From contig CM060734.1 in the NCBI GenBank assembly GCA_030704615.1, forward strand, positions 50,176,042 through 50,240,041: a stretch of DNA of 64,000 nucleotides. Reading direction: 5' to 3'. Both the position numbers and the translations under genes were made by a program. The notes under the pieces were generated by a model, which saw nothing but the letters and a program-made list of their open reading frames with translations, was not told the DNA's origin and did not search any database. This stretch comes from Takakia lepidozioides (lineage: Eukaryota; Streptophyta; Takakiopsida; Takakiales; Takakiaceae). Within the stretch, counting starts at the first letter, position 1, and each line of letters starts with the position of its first letter. Below are positions 1 to 11,035 of the stretch, one piece after another.

Positions 1-504
1 CATGGTTACCAAGCACAGAAGCCCATGGAATATTGCGTGTCACTGTGGGACCGACTGCCTGCTGCCAGTACTGTGTCGCATTATGGGATAGCAAATTGTT
101 TGCAGTCAGGACATCTCCATTAAAAACAACAAAATCTGCATGGTGCACTCACGGACACTGTTACAACAACATTGCCTGCCCACTTGACTGTTTGCAGAAA
201 TATGAGATTACTGTCTCAGTTTGTCTTTACTTTGTCTTTGCAGAAAAAGCTTGCCACTTGTGGGTCACAGGGCATAGAGAGGGAGACACAGAGAACGAGA
301 GATGTGTTTTAGTTTGTACTTGTTAGGGCTTCATGGCCATAGACCCCGACCTCTTGGACAGCACTTAAAGAAGATGGGGAGGAGGATCGAGGGCGGGGAA
401 AAACACCACATTGAATGCTCAAAGATACATCGTGGAATCCTATTGTTTTCCAACGATCGTGTGCTTGGTTCAAAAATTCGCTGCAGAGTTCATTGAGGAG
501 AACA

Positions 505-508
<4 letters not shown>

Positions 509-536
<28 letters not shown>
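509..536. repeat. (AG)n microsatellite in the phosphatase first intron
   Basis: About 14 AG dinucleotides. On the gene (minus) strand it reads as a CT tract that begins only about 5 bases after the presumed splice donor at 542-541. Confidence 0.95.
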
Positions 537-539
<3 letters not shown>

Positions 540-542
540 TAC

Positions 543-825
543 CAGGAGTTTCCCGATCAAGCAGATTCGACATGACAACACTGGACTTAAGGTCTTGCGC
601 AGGGCCCCAGGTATCCCATGCATTTTCTCCATAATGCAAGTCCGCAAATACAGCTATCTTAAAAGTGGTATTGAACCTGATTTCAGCCCTTGTACCCATC
701 AAAAGCTCCCCCGAGGTTTTCCTGCCGTCTACCTCCTGCGTCCCATCTTCTTCTGGCACATCCATGGCAGCTGCCAAACTGAGAACTATCAAACACAAGC
801 CGGATATGAAAATTGCGCGCGCCAT
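543..825 (-). CDS. First exon of a purple acid phosphatase 28/16-like metallophosphoesterase (partial)
   Basis: The frame opens with an ATG at 825 and a hydrophobic signal-peptide-like start (MARAIFISGLCLIVLSLAAA). It reaches the conserved block FKIAVFADLHYGE followed by WGPAQDL, which is the N-terminal start of plant PAP28/PAP16-type phosphatases; the D-L-H triplet is the first metal-binding motif of the calcineurin-like fold. The frame runs to DRETP plus one base, then G|GTACTAC, a plausible donor with phase 1. In the family the next residue is Asp in DFVVYLGD, which the trailing G would begin. The remaining metal-binding motifs are not found in bases 1-540, so the rest of the gene lies off the left edge or beyond a long intron. 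The family acts on phosphate esters in the secretory pathway or wall; activity here cannot be judged. Confidence 0.75.
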
Positions 826-3204
826 TGATCGCTTCAGAGCGAAGAACAGAGACTGTCCTGGTAAGATTAGAGATTTTTTGATGAAGCAGTAAAATCTGAT
901 CCAAAGTTGCTACATACTGATTCACAAGCACACACTCCGCTGAACAAAAACATTCCCACAGAAATTAAGAGTATTCAGATGCACCCAAGAAGGAAGAGTG
1001 CATTCATACTCACAGGACGCATCGCCAGCATATTCGGTAATCTAAACCGGAATAAACTGCCGGCCTTCCATTATTGCGTTTCTTTTGCATGAGTGGGCAC
1101 TTTGAAGTTTACACGACGACTTACGAATAGGTTGAGCGTTGCTCTAGTGGAGCATGCTGCGACATGACGCAAACCTCTACTGCTCTTGAGATTGCCCAAT
1201 TGACACCTGAAGGCAACGCGGGCGTGTTGACTGTTGACTACCGACATGGGCGGGTCGTACATTGGGAATTACTCCAAGGTCAGAAGTTGCTTGCCAACCC
1301 CGTTTCATTGGCATTCACAGATGCTCGAAGTATTCCCAGAAAAATGGCGTGGTCCCAGAATTCGTGATCAAGGTTGCGATGTCTTCCGCTGCCCTTGTTT
1401 CATGTCATCAAGCTCAATTTGTCGAAACTCTCAAGCTGGATAAAACTGATTTGTCCAGCAGGGCCTCGTCGTTTTTATGCATAGCCGGGATGTATCTATT
1501 TACGTCTCTTGGAATTCTATCAAGGAAACAATGACATCATCTCATTCCCTTACAAATGATGCCCGAGTCGGGAAATTGAGGAGACAAATCTTAGATTGAG
1601 GAGACAGTGACAGCCCAAACTCAGACAGGCAATTCCATCAAGCACTCACGGGAGTCACTTTCAGTAAAGTGGTGATCACCGTTTCTATATCCTCTCCGAG
1701 AATGAGATTTGCAACTGGTTAATGCACGCTTGCTGGTCCTCAGCTTATTTCTTTTCGGAACTCAGACCCTTCCCTGCAACTTCTATGAGAGTTTACACTT
1801 TGCTTGCAATCTATGGTGAGGACTTTCAGATTGCGCCCTAACGAAATTTTTTGTGGACATGGGCCTGCAACCTTGGAGATCCCACAAAGCTAATGATCCA
1901 TTCCTTCCGTGGACTGACGATGAGATGTAGTAGAGTGAAGAGATGAAGTCGATACAAGCAGTACCATGCAAAATCGCATTCCGAGAACAAAGTCCACGTT
2001 TGTACGACGGTCTTCACAGATATAAAACTCCATTATGTCATGTTCCTCGCCACAATGCATATTGATCCTTGATACTCTCATTTCCGGAGGAATCCATAAT
2101 TTGTTGGATTGTTGTGGAGATTGCCCGACTCTATTTCTAGAGTGGAAGTGATTTTCACTAGTGATGATTGTCAGTCGCCGCTGAATATCACAACATGTGA
2201 ATTGAATTGAAGCGTCGTGCAAGCTGAAACACTAGGACTGGGAGCTGGATTGGAGTACTTGGACTGGGAACAAAAGTAACTTGAACTTGTGTTTACGAGA
2301 CCGAAGAGTGTTCGGTCTCCCCTCCTATACTACATAGCTACGAAGAAGCTTCGGATTCTCGACGGAGAAGTTTGCTAGATTAAACAATGTTTCTTGATGG
2401 AGAAGTTTCTTTAAACAAAGTGAATATATTGATGGAGGAGTTCTTAAAAAGAAAGCTTCGTGAATTTTTTTCCAAGTTATTCTTCATAATTTGATAATTC
2501 TCGGTAAATTATAGCAATTTTTGGTAATTTGGTAATTTCTGGTATTTATTTCTGATAAGTTCCTCTGGGCTATGTCCCTGATGTCACTCCTCCTCTAGCG
2601 CCGCGTTTATCGTGGAGCGGTAAAATCTTGGACTTACTTAGAGTTGGAGAAAATCCAAAATCCGACGAATGGTACTTAACAAATATTTGGCTCTTCGTTC
2701 TTAACTCAAATGATTTATAGGCCCCTGCAACCATCGATAGTGTCCAACACCTTGAACCACGCAGTGATTTGAGAATTCTGATTTTCACAGCTGCCTTCGA
2801 ACATGATTTCGTTGTCCTATGGGTCCAAAGCTTCAACCTCCAATAGAATTGCAGACTTCGAGTAGGCTCAACTTGTCGTCATACGGGGTCCAGACGAGGA
2901 AGTACGCGTCGCATTGGTGGCCCATCGTCTCGATAGCGTCGGCATGATGTTGAAGGTCGTGAGAGTCGAAACGGCTGATCTGGTAGTTGGCTAAGCCACA
3001 GCTCCAATGTGTCTAGTTCCTGTGACTTCATGTTGCCAATACAAGATGCAAAAGTGTTGGAAGTGTAGTTATATATATTGATGTGTGGTGCTCATCCCTC
3101 CTTAGCGTGTATCAGGTACATTGAATGTGGAGTCTTCACCTTGAAGCTAACTTGGCTGACATCATCGTTGTGACGTCTTATTGACGTGTAGCTCGGGGCT
3201 TAAC
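826..3204. other. Intergenic stretch without a recognised gene
   Basis: I see no conserved protein frame. It includes a 9-bp perfect hairpin at 2297-2319 and an AT-rich part near 2400-2570. Near 3095-3110 the minus strand reads a purine run (AAGGAGGGA) followed by TG, a possible polypurine tract and LTR start for the Ty3 element to the right; the LTR itself cannot be delimited. A short minus-strand open frame around 3010-2840 has no family I recognise. Confidence 0.5.
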
Positions 3205-3606
3205 TCAATATCGTTGATGAAACTTTTGAACTTTGTCAGATACATTGACGAGGTTGGATGAAGCTTCACATGTTCATTCGCTGATGCCGTAGCTTTTCCA
3301 ATGTATGAAATAATCAAGACATTTATATTTGATGCGAGAGTCTAGGACTTCGTCGACTTCATACTCAATTTCTTGATTGACTTCGATTGGTGGAGGTAGT
3401 ACGGAGACTCTCCCTAGAATATTCAATGGATGATACAACTCCAATAATGAAACATGAAATAATGGATGGATGTGCATAATTCGTGGGAGTTCAAGCCGAA
3501 AACTGACCGGATTTATTTGTCGAATAATTTTGAATGGTCCCAAATGTTGATAGTTCAACTTCCTTGATGGTCGCGAGGTTTGTATGTCCCGTCGAAGAAG
3601 CCACAC
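3205..3606 (-). pseudogene. Integrase C-terminus with chromodomain, left Ty3 copy
   Basis: GPFKIIRQINPVSFRLELP and HPLFHVSLLELYHP are the GPY/F-type region. They are followed by EIEYEVDEVLDSRIKYKC and LDYFIHWKSYGISE, the first two thirds of a chromodomain. A stop follows WKSYGISE. The expected T-W-E-P block reads TCEASSNLVN in the same frame, ending at a TGA at 3207-3205. The chromodomain assigns the element to the chromovirus branch. Confidence 0.85.
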
Positions 3607-3780
3607 ACGATCTCCGACCTTGAACTGGGGTTGGAGTTGGCGATGTTGATCTACATACTCCTTGTATTGTTTTTGAGCTTCTGCGAGGTGGAATGTAAGC
3701 TCATTGTGAATCGTAGCAAGATGAGTAGCAAGGTTCTCTACTGCAGGGCTTCCAACAGTCTTAATGTGGAAATGGTTTGC

Positions 3781-4520
3781 TCAAGGATGATGACCATAAT
3801 TGGAGAAAAATGAAGTTTGTTTGGTCGAAGAATGTATAGTGTTGTTGTAGGCAAACTCAGCCAATGACAGAAAGTCCGTCCAATTATCTTGGTGATAATT
3901 TATCGTACAGCGAAGAGACTGCTCCAAAATCTGGTTTACGCGTTCGGTTTGACCATCAGTCTGTGGATGATTAACTGTAGAGAGGTTGATCTTAGTATCC
4001 AATATTTGAAATAATCTCTTCCAGAAATTGGATATGAACAGTGGTCCTCGATCAGATACGATGTTCTTCGGGAATCCATGAATGCGGTAGATATTATTGA
4101 CGAAGAGTCTTGCAGTTTCCTCGCCGGTAATCGTCTTATTACATGGAATGAAATATGTCATCTTTGTAAAACGATCTACAATAACAAGGATTGAATCGGT
4201 GGTCTTGGAAATTGGAAGGTTCATAATAAAGTCCATAGACATGGACGACCATGGACCCTTGGGAATGGGTAATGGTTAAAGAAGGTCGTAAAGTCGATGT
4301 CGTGGTCCCTTCACTCTAGCGTATGTGTCGCAAGATTTTATAAATTCCTTCACGAGTTTACACATCTACGGCCACCAATAGTTCCTGGATATCAATTCCA
4401 TTGTTTTGTTAAAGCCAAAATATCCTACAGCCGGAAGATCATGACATGTTTGAAGAATTCGAAGTCATGTAGGTCTTGGAGATACATAGAGAAGTCATTT
4501 GAAATAAAATAAGTCATATT
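3781..4520 (-). pseudogene. Integrase core, left Ty3 copy
   Basis: The frame at 4242-3781 carries the DDE core: first Asp in MSMDFIMNLPISKTTDS, second in NIVSDRGPLFISNFW, and Glu in HPQTDGQTERVNQILEQS. Upstream, toward 4520, the zinc-binding HHCC region is present in broken frames. The core itself looks nearly intact, but its N-terminal and C-terminal junctions are disrupted. Confidence 0.9.
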
Positions 4521-4630
4521 TGAATTCGAAGTTGTTTGTAACATGTGGGTTGTCTCGAGGTCGATTTAGTTGACTTTGTAGTGTCGTAGCAAATTGATCG
4601 CTTCAATGCTTCCTGAATCTCTTTTATGAT

Positions 4631-5128
4631 CTATGCATCGTCATAGGTGGACATGGATAGCATATTCAATTGGAGATTTGTTGATTTCAAGACGATTGAT
4701 TTCTGTTGGTCAAAAATTGTCTCCCCTTTTTTCGGCGCAAGATACGATCGTCGAGAAAGAGCATCAGGTTTCCCTTGAAGGTATCCGGGGCGATAGACAA
4801 TAACAAAATCAAACCTTGCTAGTGACATACCCCATATGGCTTGACGTCGATTCAAAATACGAGCACTCATAAAATATTCGAGGTTTTTGTAATCGGTGTA
4901 GATAGTGACCTGATGTTTAGCTCCCTCCAATAGATGATGTTACTCCTCAAAAGCATCGATGATCGCTAGAAGTTCTTTGACATGGATTTCATAATTGATC
5001 TCTGCAACGAAAAATTTGCGAGAACGAAAACCAACAGGGTGAAGTCGACCATCTGTACCGTATTAAAAGAGTATAGCGTCAAGTGCAAAGTCCGATGTAT
5101 CTGCTTCCAAGAAGAATGGTTTCGATAG
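4631..5128 (-). pseudogene. RNase H, left Ty3 copy
   Basis: Minus-strand blocks: [32 protein letters not shown] region, then [17 protein letters not shown] and [16 protein letters not shown]. These match the Ty3-type RNase H with acidic residues D-E-D-D in the expected places. Frame changes between 5060 and 4930 interrupt it. Confidence 0.85.
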
Positions 5129-5129
5129 G

Positions 5130-5835
5130 TAGACTATCGCGGTCTCAACAAAGTCACAATTAAGAATCGTTATCCGTTGCTGCTGATTTATGGGCTTCTC
5201 GATCAGCTGGGACGAGCGAAGATTTTTACCAAAATTGACTTGAGATGAGCTTATAATCTTGTACGGATAAAAGAAAAAGACAAATAGAAAACAACTTTTC
5301 GAACAAGGTATGGACATTTTGAATACAGTGTTATGTCTTTCGGTCTTACAAATGCTCCAGCAATTTTCCAACATATGATGAATGATATATTTCGAGAATT
5401 TTTAGATGACTTTGTACTCATCTATTTGGACGACATTTTGATATTTTCACATAATGAAGAAGAGCATGGCTGCCATATACGCATTGTCCTTGATAATTTA
5501 AGATAAAGATGACTATATGCCAAATTGAAAAAAATGTATTTTCCATCAATCTCAAGTCGAATTTTTGGGCTACATTATTTCCGACAAAGATGTATTTATG
5601 GATCAGAAGAAAATACAAATCATCATCGAGTGGATTAAACCAACTTTGGTCCGAGATGTACAATGTTTTCTGGGATTTGCAAATTTCTACAGAATCTTCA
5701 TCAAGGACTACTCCAAAATTGCTGCACCATGGACACGACTCACATGGAAGGATAAATTTGTAGGGGACGAGAAGGCTGACCAGACATTTGAAAAGCTGAA
5801 GTAGACATTTACAACGGCTCCAATACTTGTACACA
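5130..5835 (+). pseudogene. Inverted core of the reverse transcriptase inside the left Ty3 copy
   Basis: This plus-strand block encodes the RT fingers and palm: [16 protein letters not shown] at about 5132, then [27 protein letters not shown], the catalytic loop [15 protein letters not shown] near 5430-5470, FLGFANFYRIFIKDYSKIA, and finally [10 protein letters not shown] near 5830. These are exactly the residues missing between the minus-strand blocks ending GSLRMCV (5838) and starting SKPFFLEAD (about 5125). The segment is therefore flipped in place. In-frame stops (for example after KIDLR) show it is no longer coding. Confidence 0.9.
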
Positions 5836-6264
5836 CATGCGTAATGATCCGTCATTTTTTTTCACAAACAAGATAGACGCTCCCGCAGGTGATTTTGAAT
5901 ATCCGATGAAGTGTTTCGACAAATTTTCATCAATGTATTCACGTAATGCAGTCAACTCCGTCTGAGATAAGTTATAGATTGGGTCGAATGGTGGTTGGGC
6001 TATTTCTTGTAACTCAATTGCACAGTCATAAAGTCGATGTTTTGGCAATATGTTTGCATTTTTCTTCTCAAAGACATCCTCGAATTTTGATATTGAGTGG
6101 GTAATGTTGAAGTACTTTTGTTTGATGTGGTCTTGATTGGACTTACATAAAGTGCAAATGCCGCATCCTTTTTTGGTAGCTCTCATGAAAGCTCTAGCTC
6201 CAAGAAACAGGGGTTGAATACCTTTGATATTTTTTTGTTTTGTAGAATTTTTTACGATCGTCAA
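5836..6264 (-). pseudogene. Reverse transcriptase N-terminal part, left Ty3 copy
   Basis: The frame includes [20 protein letters not shown], the hydrophobic start of the polymerase ([20 protein letters not shown]) and [13 protein letters not shown], the finger motif just before the usual V/A-D-Y-R. At that point the minus-strand homology stops and the following sequence belongs to the opposite strand (see 5130-5835). Confidence 0.85.
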
Positions 6265-6660
6265 TCGATGTCAGGATTATGAAGTACAAACCAGGGAAGT
6301 CCAAAGATCATAGGATTCGTTGAAGACTGGATGACGTTGAAAACAATATGTGATGTTTGATCTTTAAATTTCACTTCAAGTGATCGAGTTTCATGGTCCA
6401 CATTTCCTGTTGTTAACAATCGTCCATCAATGACTTCAACGGGGGCCAATAGTTTCTTCTTTACCTGCGTTAAATTGTGTTGCTTCGCATACTTTTTGTC
6501 CATACAACAAGCTGAAGCCCCTAAGTCCAAAAGTGCTTCTACAGAGATATCTCGATTTTGCACTCTGATTTTTACCGAAACTGTGAAGCAAGGTGTTGGA
6601 TCTGGAGGTAGAAAGAGACCTATTTTCGGTGAGGAATTTATGGTGTCCAGCCACCTAGTC
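6265..6660 (-). pseudogene. Aspartic protease, left Ty3 copy
   Basis: The block KIRVQNRDISVEALLDLGAS matches a retropepsin N-terminal region. The catalytic triad D-S/T-G is changed to D-L-G (near 6525), whereas the right-hand copy has D-S-G. The conserved flap and C-terminal part (NVIQSSTNPMIFGLPWF) is recognisable. The substitution should abolish proteolysis. Confidence 0.8.
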
Positions 6661-6661
6661 T

Positions 6662-7536
6662 CTACTGTGACTGGACATCTTCGTTTTCCGACCTCCTCGT
6701 GTCGAACACTTGAGTTGCGCCTCGAGCTTTGAATCTTCTTTTGTTGGGGCAGTTTAATGTTATGTAATTGTCTTCTCCGCAATAGAAGCATAATCCATTT
6801 GAGCGTCGTCTTTGTTTTTCTTGTAGCGTCAATGGCTTGAATCGGACAACATCAATCTGTATAGGATCACTACCAGATGTCTGATGGATAGTTGTGTTTG
6901 TGTTGTAGTAGCAGTGGCATGATGCGTCATTGACCATCCAGATCGCTTCTTTTGACCTCTTTCGAACAATCGATTATCGCATGCAATGACTTGGGTGATG
7001 AATTCGCTCAGTGTGCTCACGTTTGGCATTGTCAGCAACGAATCTTTTACATCCTCTTTTAGCCCATATCGAAACTGGCTAATGATGATCTTCTCATTCC
7101 AGTAGAGGTTGCACGCAAGTTGTCAAAATTCGGCAGCATAAACGGAAGCGGGATGTGTTCCTTGTCGAAGATTTTGCATTTTTGTCTTTACAACTCTCTC
7201 TCTATCATTCTCTCCAAACGTTGCAGTGAACTCGGACATAAATGCTTCAAAATTATATAGTAAATACGAATTTTTTTCTAATAGCGGTGCAAACCAAGAT
7301 AGGGCAGTGTCTGATAAAAGGGTGCCCACGAATCTCACTTGAATACCTTCATCGGGATAGCGTTGTGGATGTAGTCGTAGAAACAGTCGTCCTTGTTGAA
7401 CAAAACCACGAAATTTGATGGGACGGCCCATCAAATTTCTCGGGCATGCTGATCTTTGGTTCTCTCGTAATCTGTTAAAGAGGAACCGTTGGAGTAGGAA
7501 CTGATGCAGTATGGACTCGTATGGTTGAAGATCCAT
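6662..7536 (-). pseudogene. Gag with zinc knuckle, left Ty3 copy
   Basis: Starts with ATG at 7536 (MDLQPYES). The capsid part includes FVGTLLSDTALSWFAPLL and FTATFGENDRERV, typical of the retrotrans_gag domain. A frame change is needed near 7120-7040 to continue to SLLTMPNVSTLSEFITQV. The CCHC knuckle near 6775 reads CFYCGEDNYITLNC, with Tyr where the zinc-binding His should be; the right-hand copy keeps the His. Together these mark a dead copy. Confidence 0.85.
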
Positions 7537-8027
7537 TGTTCGACTTCTTTAACTCTGAAATTTGTTATGGCAAATTGCGGAGAGCGTTGCCAACGATCTT
7601 GAGACTGATCAGCTTGGAATTGACGGTAGAGGTACGAAGTTCTTGCATCTGGAGCTGAAGACTCTGCAATGTGGCGACCATTTCCACAAATGTGTCTTCC
7701 ATCTTAACTTACTAAGGAACAAACTTTAGTCTCGCCAAACTGTCAAGGACGAGAACATGATTGAGATATCAAACTAGAGGTACAAGACTAGACAAGAAGT
7801 CAAAGTCGGCGTGGCCGAATGCATGATGGGTAAACATGAATCAAGATGATCTTTATAACAATGGACAAGAGTACAAGATACTGGAACTCGACTTGAATAT
7901 TGGAATGCTGGAAACTGCAAGAATTTCGTACATTTACCGCCCAATTCCAAGATGATCAGTCTCAAGATCGTTGGCAACGCTCTCCGCAATTTGCCACAAC
8001 AAATTTCAGAGTTAAAGGAGTCGAACA

Positions 8028-8905
8028 ATGGATCTTCAATCATACGAGTCCATATTGCATCAGTTCCTACTCCAACGGTTCCTCTTCAACAGATTACGAG
8101 AGAACCAAAGATCAGCATGCCCGAGAAATTTGATAGGACGTCCCATCAAATTTCGCGGTTTTGTTCAACAAGTACGACTATTCTTACGACTACATCCATA
8201 ACGTTACCCCGATGAAGGTATTCAAGTGGGATTCGTGGGTACCCTTTTATCAGGCACTGCCCTATCTTGGTTTGCACTGCTATTAGAAAAAAAAATCGCA
8301 TTTACTATATAATTTTGAAGCATTCATGTTCGAGTTCACTGCAACGTTTGGAGAGAATGATAGAGAGAGAGTTGCAAAGACAAAGTTGTGAAATCTTCGA
8401 CAAGAAACACGTCCCGCTTCCGTTTATGCTGCCAAATTTCGACAATTTGCGTGCGACCTGGACTAGAATGAGAAGAGCCTCATTAGTCAGTTTCGATGTG
8501 GGCTAAAAGATGATATAAAATATTTGTTGCTGACAATGCCAAACGTGAGCACACTGAGCGAATTCATCACCCAAGTCATTACATGCGATAATCGTTTGTT
8601 TGAAAGACGTCAAGAGAAGCGATCTGGATGATCGACGACGCATCATATCGCTGCTACTACGGCACCAAACACAACGATCCATCAGACATCTGGTAGTGAT
8701 CTTATACAGATTGATGTTGTCCAATTCAAGCCGTTGACGCCACAAGAAAAACAAATACGACGCTCGAATGAATTATGCTTCTATTGCGGAGAAGAAGATC
8801 ACATAACATTAAACTGCCCCAACAAAAGAAGATTAAAAGCTCGGGGCGCAACTCAAGTGTTCGATACGAGGAGGTCGGAAAATGAAGATGATCAGTCACA
8901 GTAGG
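8028..8905 (+). pseudogene. Gag with zinc knuckle, right Ty3 copy
   Basis: Begins MDLQSYESILHQFLLQ and follows the left copy through several frameshifts. The knuckle near 8779-8820 reads CFYCGEEDHITLNC, so the C-x2-C-x4-H-x4-C spacing is intact here. Confidence 0.8.
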
Positions 8906-8909
8906 GACC

Positions 8910-9423
8910 ATGTGGCTGGACACCACAAATTCTTCACCAAAAAAAAATCTTTTTCTACCTCCTGATCCAGCACATTGCTTCACAGTTCCAGTAAAAATCA
9001 GAGTGCAAAATCGAGATATCTCTGTAGAAGTACTTTTGGACTCAGGGGCTTCAACTTGTTGTATGGACAAAAAGTGTGCGAAGCAACACAATTTAACGTA
9101 GGTAAAGAAGAAACTCTTGGCAAAATCGAGATATCTCTATAGACACACTTCTGGACTCAGGGGCTTCAGCTTGTTTTATGGACAAAAACTGTGTGAAACA
9201 ACACAATTTAACGCTCATAAAGAAGAAATTGTCGGCCCCCGTTGAAGTCATCGATGGATGACCGTTAGCAACAGGAAATATAGACCATGAAACTCGACCA
9301 CTTGAAATGAAGTTTAAATATCAAGCAGCACATATTGCTTTCAACATCATCCAATCTCCAACGAATCATGTGATCCTTGGACTTCTCTGGTTTGTACTTC
9401 ACAATCCTGATATTGACTGGTGA
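8910..9423 (+). pseudogene. Aspartic protease with duplicated active-site block, right Ty3 copy
   Basis: The active-site block (VLLDSGASTCCMDKKCAKQH) at about 9030-9095 is followed by a second near-copy at about 9145-9210, in another frame and with stops. The repeat unit starts CAAAATCGAGATATCTCT at 9006 and again at 9121, a period of 115 bp. The downstream part (NIIQSPTNHVILGLLWF) matches the left copy. Confidence 0.85.
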
Positions 9424-9930
9424 TCGCAAAAAAATTCTACAAGACAAAAATATAGAAATATCAAAGGTATTCAACCCCTATTCCTTGGAACTAGAGTTTT
9501 CATGAGAGCTACCAAAAATGATGCGGCATTTGCACTTTATGCGACTCCGATCAAGACCACAACAGACAAAGGTACTTCAACATTACCCACTCAATATCAA
9601 GATTTCAAGGATGTCTTCGAGAAAGAAAATGCAAACATATTGCCAGAATATCGACCCTATGACTGTGCAATTGAGTTACAAGAAGGAGCCCAACCACCAT
9701 TCGGCCCAATCTATAACTTATCCCAAATGGAGTTGGCTGCATTACGTGAATACATTGATGAAAATTTGTCGAAACACTTCATCCGACATTCAAAATCACC
9801 TGCGGGGATGCCTATCTTGTTTGTGAAAAAAAATGACAAATTTTTATGGGACGAGAAGGCTGACTAGGCATTTGAAAGGCTAAAGCAGACATTTACAATG
9901 GCCCCAATACTGGTACGTGCAGATCCATCT
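9424..9930 (+). pseudogene. Reverse transcriptase remnant with internal deletion, right Ty3 copy
   Basis: The N-terminal part is present (FKDVFEKENANILPEYRPYD, PPFGPIYNLSQMELAALREY, FVKKND). It then jumps directly to KFLWDEKAD, the sequence that in the left copy lies after the catalytic palm. About 600 bp, including the catalytic YLDD, are missing at about 9838. A stop follows KAD. Confidence 0.85.
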
Positions 9931-10384
9931 AAACCATTCCTCTTGAAAGCAAATGCATCGAACTTTTACACTTGGCGCTATATTCTCTCAATACGGTACG
10001 GATGGCCGACTTCACCCTGTTGGTTTTTGTTCTCGCAAATTTTCTGCTGTAGAGATCAATTATGAAATCCATGACAAAGAACTTCTAGCGATCATCGATG
10101 TTTTTGAGGAGTGGCGTCATCTATTGGAGAAAGCTAAACATCAGGTCACTGTCTACATCGATCACAAAAATCTCGAATATTTTATGAATGCTCGTGTTTT
10201 GAATCGACGTCAAGCAAGATGGGGTATGGCACTAGCAACGTTTGATTTTGTTATTACCTATTGCCTCGGACATCTTCAAGGGAAACCCGATGCTCTTTCT
10301 CGACGATCGTATCTTGCGTCGAAAAAAATGGATGCAGCTTTCAACCAACAGAAATCCATCATCTTAAAACCATCAAATCTCTAA
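9931..10384 (+). pseudogene. RNase H, right Ty3 copy
   Basis: After a frameshift near 9950 the frame reads [59 protein letters not shown] and [19 protein letters not shown]. The first acidic position, Asp in EADAS-type sequence, reads Asn here (LKANAS). The other acidic positions are kept. Confidence 0.85.
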
Positions 10385-10544
10385 TTAAATATGTTATTCA
10401 TGTCCACTTACGACGATGCAAAGATCATAAAGGAGATTCAAGAAACACTGAAGAGCGACCAATTTGCTACGACACTATGAAGTCAACTAAATCGACCTCG
10501 AGACAACCCACGTGTTACAAACGACTTCGAATTCAAAGATGACT

Positions 10545-11035
10545 TACTTTATTTCAAGGGACTTCTCTATGTACCTCCAGGACCTACGTAATTTCGAATT
10601 CTTCAAACATGTCATGATCTTCCGGCTGTAATACATTTCGGCTTCTACAAAACAATGGAATTGATATCCAGGGACTATTAGTGGCCGTAGATGTGAAAAC
10701 TCGTGAAAGAATTTATAAAATCTTGCGACACGTGTGCTAGAGTGAAAGGACCATGACATCGACCTTACGGCCTTCTTCAACCATTACCCATTTCAAATGA
10801 TCAATGGTCGTCCTTGTCTATGGACTTTATTAAGGACCTTCCAATTTCCAAGACCGCCGATTCGATCCTTGTTATTGTGGATCGTTTTACAAAGATAACA
10901 CATTTCATTCTCTGTAATAAAATGGTTACCGGCAAGGAGACTACAAGTCTCTTCGTCAATAATATCTACCGTATTCATGGACTCCCAAATGACATTGTAT
11001 CAAATCAAGGACCACAATTCATATCAAATTTCTGG
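10545..11035 (+). pseudogene. Truncated integrase, right Ty3 copy
   Basis: The zinc-binding region is present in broken frames from about 10545. It is followed by MSMDFIKDLPISKTADSILV and NDIVSNQGPQFISNFW, in which the second catalytic Asp (VSD) has become Asn. Homology ends at about 11035 before the catalytic Glu. Confidence 0.85.

Larger units (their letters stand above)
3205..7655 (-). mobile_element. Left Ty3/gypsy chromovirus copy (degenerate, minus)
   Basis: On the minus strand the order is gag, zinc knuckle, protease, reverse transcriptase, RNase H, integrase, chromodomain, as in plant chromoviruses. Every part is interrupted by stops or frameshifts. The middle of the reverse transcriptase is inverted. 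This copy stands head-to-head with a second copy (7905-11035); similarity between the arms starts just upstream of gag on both sides (near 7655 and 7910). I cannot see flanking LTRs with confidence. Confidence 0.9.
7905..11035 (+). mobile_element. Right Ty3/gypsy chromovirus copy (degenerate, plus)
   Basis: Same family as the left copy and in mirror orientation: gag starts with ATG at 8028, versus 7536 on the other strand. Order is gag, protease (with an internal tandem duplication), an RT remnant, RNase H, then integrase cut off at about 11035. The chromodomain and 3' LTR are absent. The sequence then changes abruptly to an unrelated GC-rich stretch. Confidence 0.9.

Noticed and set aside
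2297-2319. Perfect 9-bp hairpin GAGACCGAA/TTCGGTCTC
   Set aside because: No following T-run, gene or repeat context; single short hairpins are expected by chance in this length.
2840-3010. Open minus-strand stretch left of the chromovirus
   Set aside because: Lies beyond the pol stop and possible polypurine tract, with no family similarity; probably LTR or flank.
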